Source of the DNA: Chryseobacterium luteum
GTDB lineage: Bacteria > Bacteroidota > Bacteroidia > Flavobacteriales > Weeksellaceae
Length of the DNA: 64,000 nt
Direction: 5' to 3'
Assembly: GCF_000737785.1 (NCBI RefSeq)
Contig: NZ_JPRO01000012.1
Coordinates: 1 to 64,000 of the forward strand
A model generated the notes under the pieces. The model worked only from the letters and a program-made list of their open reading frames with translations, did not search any database and was not told the origin of the DNA. The translations under genes were made by a program, and so were the position numbers. Position 1 is the first letter of the stretch. The number at the start of each line of letters is the position of its first letter. Below are positions 59,866 through 64,000 of this stretch, piece by piece.

Positions 59866-60909
59866 ATGAGAGTTCAGGCTATCGGGCTCATGTCCGGAAC
59901 CAGTCTGGATGGTCTGGATATATGTTTTGCCGCTTTTGAAAAAAAGGAGAGCTGGAGTTTTCAGATCTTAAAGGCTGAAACCCTTCCCTATCCTAAAAAC
60001 TGGGAGGAAAGGCTTAGAAACTCAATCCATTTATCTTCGGAAGAATTACTCGAACTTCATTCGGAATATGGCTTTTATCTCGGCCGGAAGGTCAGGGAAT
60101 TTATTGACCGTCATCATCTTGAAAATATTGACCTGATCGCCTCTCATGGCCACACGGTTTTTCACCAGCCTGAAAAGAAATTCACCCTCCAGATCGGAGA
60201 CGGCAGAGCAGTCAAAATAGAAACAGGATTGCCTGTTATTTACGATTTCAGAAGTCAGGATGTCCTGATGGATGGAAACGGAGCCCCTTTAGTTCCCATA
60301 GGTGACGAACTGCTTTTTCCCGAATATGATGCATGCCTGAATCTGGGCGGATTTTCCAATATTTCTTTGAAAAAGAACGGCAGAAGAATAGCTTTTGATA
60401 TTGCACCCGTGAATATCGTTCTGAACAGGCTTGCACAAAAATTCAATAAAAATTTTGACGAAAACGGTGATCTGGCAAGGAAAGGCAGAATCCACAATGA
60501 ACTTTTAGCAAAGCTTAATTCTTTAGATTTTTACAGCCGGCCTCATCCTAAATCATTAGGAATTGAATGGTGCAATGAATCTGTTTTTCCACTTTTGGAA
60601 GAAATTAAAACAGAAGATGCCATAGCTACTTTTACGGAGCATGTGGCCCAACAGATCTCAAATGTTATTAATCTAAACCATTTACAGAATGTTCTCTGCA
60701 CCGGCGGCGGCAGTTACAACACTTGTCTTATCGAAAAAATCAGAGAAAAAACAGAATTCGGGATCATAATTCCGGAAAGGGGGATCATTGATTATAAAGA
60801 AGCGCTGATCTTTGCTTTTATGGGAGTTTTAAGGATGAATAACGAGATCAATGTTTTGGCCTCTGCAACCGGCAGTACAGCTGATCACAGCTCCGGAATT
60901 ATTGCCTGA
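59866..60909 (+). CDS. anmK: Anhydro-N-acetylmuramic acid kinase
   Basis: A 347-residue kinase. The start at 59866 (MRVQAIGLMSGTSLDGLDIC) follows the lptC stop after 1 nt; the longer frame from 59782 overlaps lptC and is not supported. The family signature MSGTSLDGLD is at the N-terminus; LIASHGHTVFHQPEKKFTLQ and VIYDFRSQDVLMDGNGAPLV follow, with NLGGFSNISLKKNG and the ATP loop CTGGGSYN. It phosphorylates 1,6-anhydro-MurNAc during murein recycling. Its closeness to lptC suggests one envelope-maintenance transcript with the outer membrane protein. Confidence 0.95.
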   Translation: MRVQAIGLMSGTSLDGLDICFAAFEKKESWSFQILKAETLPYPKNWEERLRNSIHLSSEELLELHSEYGFYLGRKVREFIDRHHLENIDLIASHGHTVFHQPEKKFTLQIGDGRAVKIETGLPVIYDFRSQDVLMDGNGAPLVPIGDELLFPEYDACLNLGGFSNISLKKNGRRIAFDIAPVNIVLNRLAQKFNKNFDENGDLARKGRIHNELLAKLNSLDFYSRPHPKSLGIEWCNESVFPLLEEIKTEDAIATFTEHVAQQISNVINLNHLQNVLCTGGGSYNTCLIEKIREKTEFGIIIPERGIIDYKEALIFAFMGVLRMNNEINVLASATGSTADHSSGIIA

Positions 60910-60913
60910 GAAC

Positions 60914-61690
60914 TTATTTACCACTGTTTTTTGATGCTGAAATAATAAGATCTGAGACTTCTTTGGGATGTGTCATAAAAACACAATGGCTTGCACCTGC
61001 AACTTCTATCGTCGTACTTTTTGCTCGTTTGGCATACATTCTTTCAAGATCCGGATTGATAATTTTGTCAGATTTGGCTACTACATACCAGCTTGGTTTC
61101 GTTTTCCATGCCGGATTTTTGATTACAGCATGAAATGCTGCATCGGCCGTCGGCGTTTGGGAAACAGCCATAAAATGAGCTTTTTCCTTTTCTACCCCTC
61201 CGGCAAAATCATCTGCAAAATTATTTACATTAATATAGTCGAACCCGTCATCTCCTTTTATAAGAGATTGATAAGCCGGCGGAAATTTTTTACCGTTATC
61301 TGCTTCCGATTCACCTTCATCCGGCGCGTGGGCAGCTACATACACTAAGCCTGCAACTTTTGGATTGTTCCCGGCAGTGGTAATAATGGCGCCTCCGTAG
61401 CTGTGCCCTACCAATATGCAGGGACCATCCTGCTGATCAATAATGCGGCTGACAGCCTTTACATCATCATCAAAAGATAATAACGGATGCTGCGTTACAG
61501 AAACATGATACCCCTTTTTCACTAAAGCATTATATACCCCTTCCCAGCCGGAACCGTCTACAAATGCACCGTGCACAAGCACAACATTTTTTACGGTCTT
61601 ACTTTCCTGAGAATAAAAGTTGGAAGTCAAAAACAGAGACAGCAGCAGTAATACTGCATTAATTTTTTTAAAAATCAATATTTTTTTCAT
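60914..61690 (-). CDS. Exported alpha/beta hydrolase (EstC/methylesterase-like)
   Basis: A 258-residue hydrolase with a signal peptide (ILIFKKINAVLLLLSLFLTS). The start is taken at 61690; nine residues further upstream in the frame are poorly supported. The catalytic motifs are VLVHGAFVDGSGWEGVYNAL (~37, oxyanion), LVGHSYGGAII (~92, Ser nucleophile), VAKSDKIINPDLE (Asp region) and GASHCVFMTHP (His). It resembles the plant methylesterase/hydroxynitrile lyase-like group. Probable periplasmic esterase; the substrate is unknown. It is convergent with anmK, with only 4 nt between the stops. Confidence 0.85.
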   Translation of the reverse strand: MKKILIFKKINAVLLLLSLFLTSNFYSQESKTVKNVVLVHGAFVDGSGWEGVYNALVKKGYHVSVTQHPLLSFDDDVKAVSRIIDQQDGPCILVGHSYGGAIITTAGNNPKVAGLVYVAAHAPDEGESEADNGKKFPPAYQSLIKGDDGFDYINVNNFADDFAGGVEKEKAHFMAVSQTPTADAAFHAVIKNPAWKTKPSWYVVAKSDKIINPDLERMYAKRAKSTTIEVAGASHCVFMTHPKEVSDLIISASKNSGK

Positions 61691-61798
61691 AGCAATCAGT
61701 TTAAAGTAAATAAACATAGTTTACTATGAAGTTAATAAATATTTGAAGACAAAAGTGAAAGAACTGAAAAAAAATACTGCCCTTTTGAGGCAGTATCT

Positions 61799-62188
61799 TT
61801 ATTTGTAAGCTTCGATTTTATCGGTTAAGGTATTGATAAAGTTCTGCAGTGGTTTTTCTACCATCATTTTGATAAAAGGATTAAATTTCCCTTCAAAAAG
61901 CATCTGAACTTCAGTTTGGGTATCGTTAACAGCGTTTAAGGCAGCTGTTAATGTAAAATCCAGACTTGAGCTCGCAGACTTCAAAACTGCTTTCTCCTCA
62001 TTCACTTCATCTATTTTCAAAGCAATTTCAGGCATTCCCTGAAGACCAAATTTGAACCCGTTATCTCTGGTTTCAAATTTCTGAAGACCGTCCGGCATAA
62101 AATCTTTATAGTTTTCAGGCGATTTCAATATTTCAGACAAGTCTTTAGATGATTTATTGACAATAATCTTTCGTCCTTCTAAATTCAT
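61799..62188 (-). CDS. SRPBCC-fold protein
   Basis: A 129-residue single-domain protein with the START/SRPBCC helix-grip pattern: an N-terminal beta strand (EGRKIIVNKSSKDLSEILKS), a curved central beta sheet (GFKFGLQGMPEIALKIDEVN, EEKAVLKSASSSLDFTLTAA) and a long C-terminal helix (MVEKPLQNFINTLTDKIEAY). SRPBCC proteins bind hydrophobic ligands or act as cyclases; nothing marks a specific ligand here. It is divergent from the Nudix gene, with 40 nt between starts. Confidence 0.8.
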   Translation of the reverse strand: MNLEGRKIIVNKSSKDLSEILKSPENYKDFMPDGLQKFETRDNGFKFGLQGMPEIALKIDEVNEEKAVLKSASSSLDFTLTAALNAVNDTQTEVQMLFEGKFNPFIKMMVEKPLQNFINTLTDKIEAYK

Positions 62189-62221
62189 TTTTTATTTTTG
62201 TATTTAAATTCTTAATTCTTA

Positions 62222-62229
62222 CAAATATA
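62222..62229 (-). promoter_or_regulatory. -7 element of the SRPBCC gene
   Basis: TATATTTG on the minus strand fits TAnnTTTG, 33 nt before the ATG at 62188. It also overlaps the first base of the Nudix start codon at 62229. Confidence 0.4.
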
Positions 62230-62840
62230 TGTATAAAGTTTTTGTGAACGAAAAAAAATTATTAGTGTCTCAGCATCCCGAGCATCTTGAAAAAGAGCTT
62301 AGGTACGAAAGTTTCACAACTTTAGAGATTGCATTGGATATTTTGGAAAATACTTCTGTGAAAGAACTCAATGTTTTCGGTGAGAATATTGAAGAAATCT
62401 GGGGCGAATTCCAGAAGCTTTTCAGAATCATAGAAGCTGCGGGCGGCCTTGTCAACAACCCTGAGGGAGATCTGCTTTTTATTAAAAGATTGGGCAAATG
62501 GGATCTTCCCAAGGGAAAGATGGAAAAAGGAGAATCCCGTGAGGAATCTGCGGTAAGGGAAATTGAAGAAGAAACCGGGCTGAGAGACGTGGAACTGGTA
62601 AAATTCATCAATACGACATACCATATCTATATTGAAAGAAACGGTGAAAAAATCCTAAAATGCACGCACTGGTTTGAAATGGACTTCAATGGTGAGGACA
62701 CTTCAAAACCACAGATAGAAGAAGGGATTACGGAAGTTGCCTGGAAAAACACCACTCAGATTGAAGATGAAGTTTTCCCAAGCACTTTTCAAAATATTAA
62801 ACTAATTGTGAAAGAATTCTGGAAATCAAAGCTTAAATAA
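62229..62840 (+). CDS. Nudix hydrolase
   Basis: A 203-residue protein. The Nudix box at ~98-120 is complete: GKMEKGESREESAVREIEEE followed by TGL, giving GX5EX7REUXEEXGU. The N-terminal ~70 residues (EKKLLVSQHPEHLEKELRYE) are an extra domain seen in flavobacterial members and may help in dimer formation. Likely substrates are nucleoside diphosphate derivatives; no specificity motif is certain. Its stop lies 8 nt within the end of the convergent murF gene, an overlap of 3' ends. Confidence 0.9.
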   Translation: MYKVFVNEKKLLVSQHPEHLEKELRYESFTTLEIALDILENTSVKELNVFGENIEEIWGEFQKLFRIIEAAGGLVNNPEGDLLFIKRLGKWDLPKGKMEKGESREESAVREIEEETGLRDVELVKFINTTYHIYIERNGEKILKCTHWFEMDFNGEDTSKPQIEEGITEVAWKNTTQIEDEVFPSTFQNIKLIVKEFWKSKLK

Positions 62841-64000
62841 ATTCGATAGACTTTTCAAGCGCAATGCCGCGTGAACCTTTTAACAGGATATTTTCAGAAT
62901 GAATCTTATTCTGTCTGAGGTATTCTATCAGTTCAGCGGTATTTTCAAAAGATAATGATGAAGGATTGACAGCTTTAAAATACTTTCCTACAGTAATGAT
63001 CTGGTCAAAAGCCAATTCACGGGCAAGCTTTAAGATATTCTGATGTTCTTTTTCACTTTCCTCTCCCAATTCAAGCATATCACCGATAATAACGGTTTTA
63101 CTGCCCTCAAAAGTCACAAAATTATGCAGTGAGGCCGTCATGGAGCTTGGATTGGCATTGTAGGTATCCAGAACCAATGTTGTATTTTCTTTTTTCACGA
63201 CCTGCGAGCGCATATTGGTTGGAGTATAGTGTTCAACAGCATGCTTTATTTTTTCAAAGCCGATTCCGAAGTAAAGACCAAGGCTGGCTGCTGCGCATAA
63301 ATTAGTAAAGTTATATTCTCCCGTCAGCTTAGAAACGGCTTTTATCCCATGATATTCTAATCCTACAAAGTGTTCTTCGGAAAACAGTCCGAACTGATAA
63401 TCGGAAGTATCTTTTCCAAAGGTAATTTTTGGGGTATAGTTTTCTGTTTTTTCTGTCTGTACAGGATCATTCTCATTCACAACAATCGTTTGATGGTGGC
63501 TTTTCAGATAATCATAAAGTTCAGATTTTCCTTTGATCACGCCTTCAAATCCACCAAAACCTTCCAGATGCGCTTTTCCAAAGTTGGTAATATATCCAAA
63601 ATCCGGCTGAGAAATGGTGCATAAAAGCTCAATCTCCTTCTGATGATTGGCCCCCATTTCTACCACAGCCATTTCATGCTCCGGTTTAATGGAAAGAATA
63701 GTTAACGGAACTCCGATATGGTTATTTAAATTTCCCGAGGTATACTGCACATTGAATTTCTCCGAAAGGACTGCATGTATGATTTCTTTGGTAGTTGTTT
63801 TCCCGTTACTTCCGGTAAGCCCGATAACAGGGATCTTAAGCTGATTTCTGTGGTAAACTGCAAGCTGCTGAAGAAATTCCAGCGTGGAAGGAACATAGAA
63901 GATATTTCTGTCCTTATTTTCAAATTCCTGCTCCTCCACAATTACGGCCAAAGCTCCGTTATCAGCAGCTTTTTCTGCCAGGGTTGCAGCGTTGAAATTT
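62833..64000 (-). CDS. murF: UDP-N-acetylmuramoyl-tripeptide--D-alanyl-D-alanine ligase (MurF), N-terminus outside window
   Basis: About 389 residues of MurF read from the right edge; the frame enters with NFNAATLAEKAADNGALAVI, so the true start lies beyond 64000. Landmarks are the P-loop VIGLTGSNGKTTTKEIIHAV, the Mg/ATP-binding VVEMGANHQKEIELLCTI and NFGKAHLEGFGG, the Mur ligase motif VLDTYNANPSSMTASL and the Asn/Gly-rich C-terminal IIGDMLELGEESEKEH. It adds D-Ala-D-Ala to UDP-MurNAc-tripeptide, the last soluble step of peptidoglycan precursor synthesis. A TTG at 63951 is not the real start. Confidence 0.95.
   Translation of the reverse strand, partial: NFNAATLAEKAADNGALAVIVEEQEFENKDRNIFYVPSTLEFLQQLAVYHRNQLKIPVIGLTGSNGKTTTKEIIHAVLSEKFNVQYTSGNLNNHIGVPLTILSIKPEHEMAVVEMGANHQKEIELLCTISQPDFGYITNFGKAHLEGFGGFEGVIKGKSELYDYLKSHHQTIVVNENDPVQTEKTENYTPKITFGKDTSDYQFGLFSEEHFVGLEYHGIKAVSKLTGEYNFTNLCAAASLGLYFGIGFEKIKHAVEHYTPTNMRSQVVKKENTTLVLDTYNANPSSMTASLHNFVTFEGSKTVIIGDMLELGEESEKEHQNILKLARELAFDQIITVGKYFKAVNPSSLSFENTAELIEYLRQNKIHSENILLKGSRGIALEKSIEFI

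Noticed and set aside
1..64000. tRNA, rRNA and CRISPR arrays
   Set aside because: I looked through intergenic regions for cloverleaf-like and repeat-spacer patterns and saw none. A covariance-model scan would decide.

Overview
The window looks like chromosomal DNA of a Flavobacteriia bacterium, most probably Chryseobacterium or a close Weeksellaceae relative. The evidence is the low GC content, -7 elements of the Bacteroidota form TAnnTTTG, a type IX secretion tail, an AraC regulator fused to TPRs, DUF6526 and DUF6705 family proteins, and typical core genes (mnmE, pruA, fabH, holB, lptC, anmK, murF).

Left part (1-18 kb) is accessory and decayed. It opens with a tandem duplication of a secreted C1q-tailed protein, then a run of exported enzymes (alpha/beta hydrolase, two-lobed aspartic protease, serine hydrolase). 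Next comes a patch of immunity-type genes (DUF1266, SUFU, Imm26) mixed with broken pieces: an ankyrin gene with an in-frame stop, other immunity-like scraps, and the 3' end of a type IA topoisomerase that points to a lost conjugative element.

The most interesting unit is at 18.4-23.4 kb: a tightly overlapping three-gene operon encoding a TerB-C domain protein, a BrxD-like (DUF2791) ATPase and an Lhr/BrxHI-like helicase. It lies beside an excisionase-like protein, a tyrosine integrase and a zinc-ribbon HTH protein. The module ends directly at the 3' end of mnmE, the same type of site used by SGI1-like islands. A frameshifted 3' fragment of terC marks the other side. I read this as a mobile anti-phage or stress-defence island.

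From 26 kb on the window is mostly core chromosome: mnmE; a quinone reductase/oxidoreductase/Crp group; aminopeptidase P; topoisomerase IB; pruA; two small lipoproteins; a TPR-AraC regulator; a thioredoxin protein; fabH; a CorA-type transporter and a patatin. A second accessory pocket (44.8-51.4 kb) holds an XRE regulator with a paired palindromic operator, a lipoprotein/JAB-like gene split at a 7-T tract, a decayed paralogue of it, DUF6705, a 3-methyladenine glycosylase, a second copy of the alpha/beta hydrolase, and an IS3-family element with a clear 3-bp target duplication but a broken transposase. The IS sits 4 bp past the stop of a TetR-TolC-HlyD-MFS efflux operon. The window closes with holB, an outer membrane protein, lptC, anmK, a hydrolase, SRPBCC and Nudix proteins, and murF cut by the right edge. 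I saw no rRNA, tRNA or CRISPR array.
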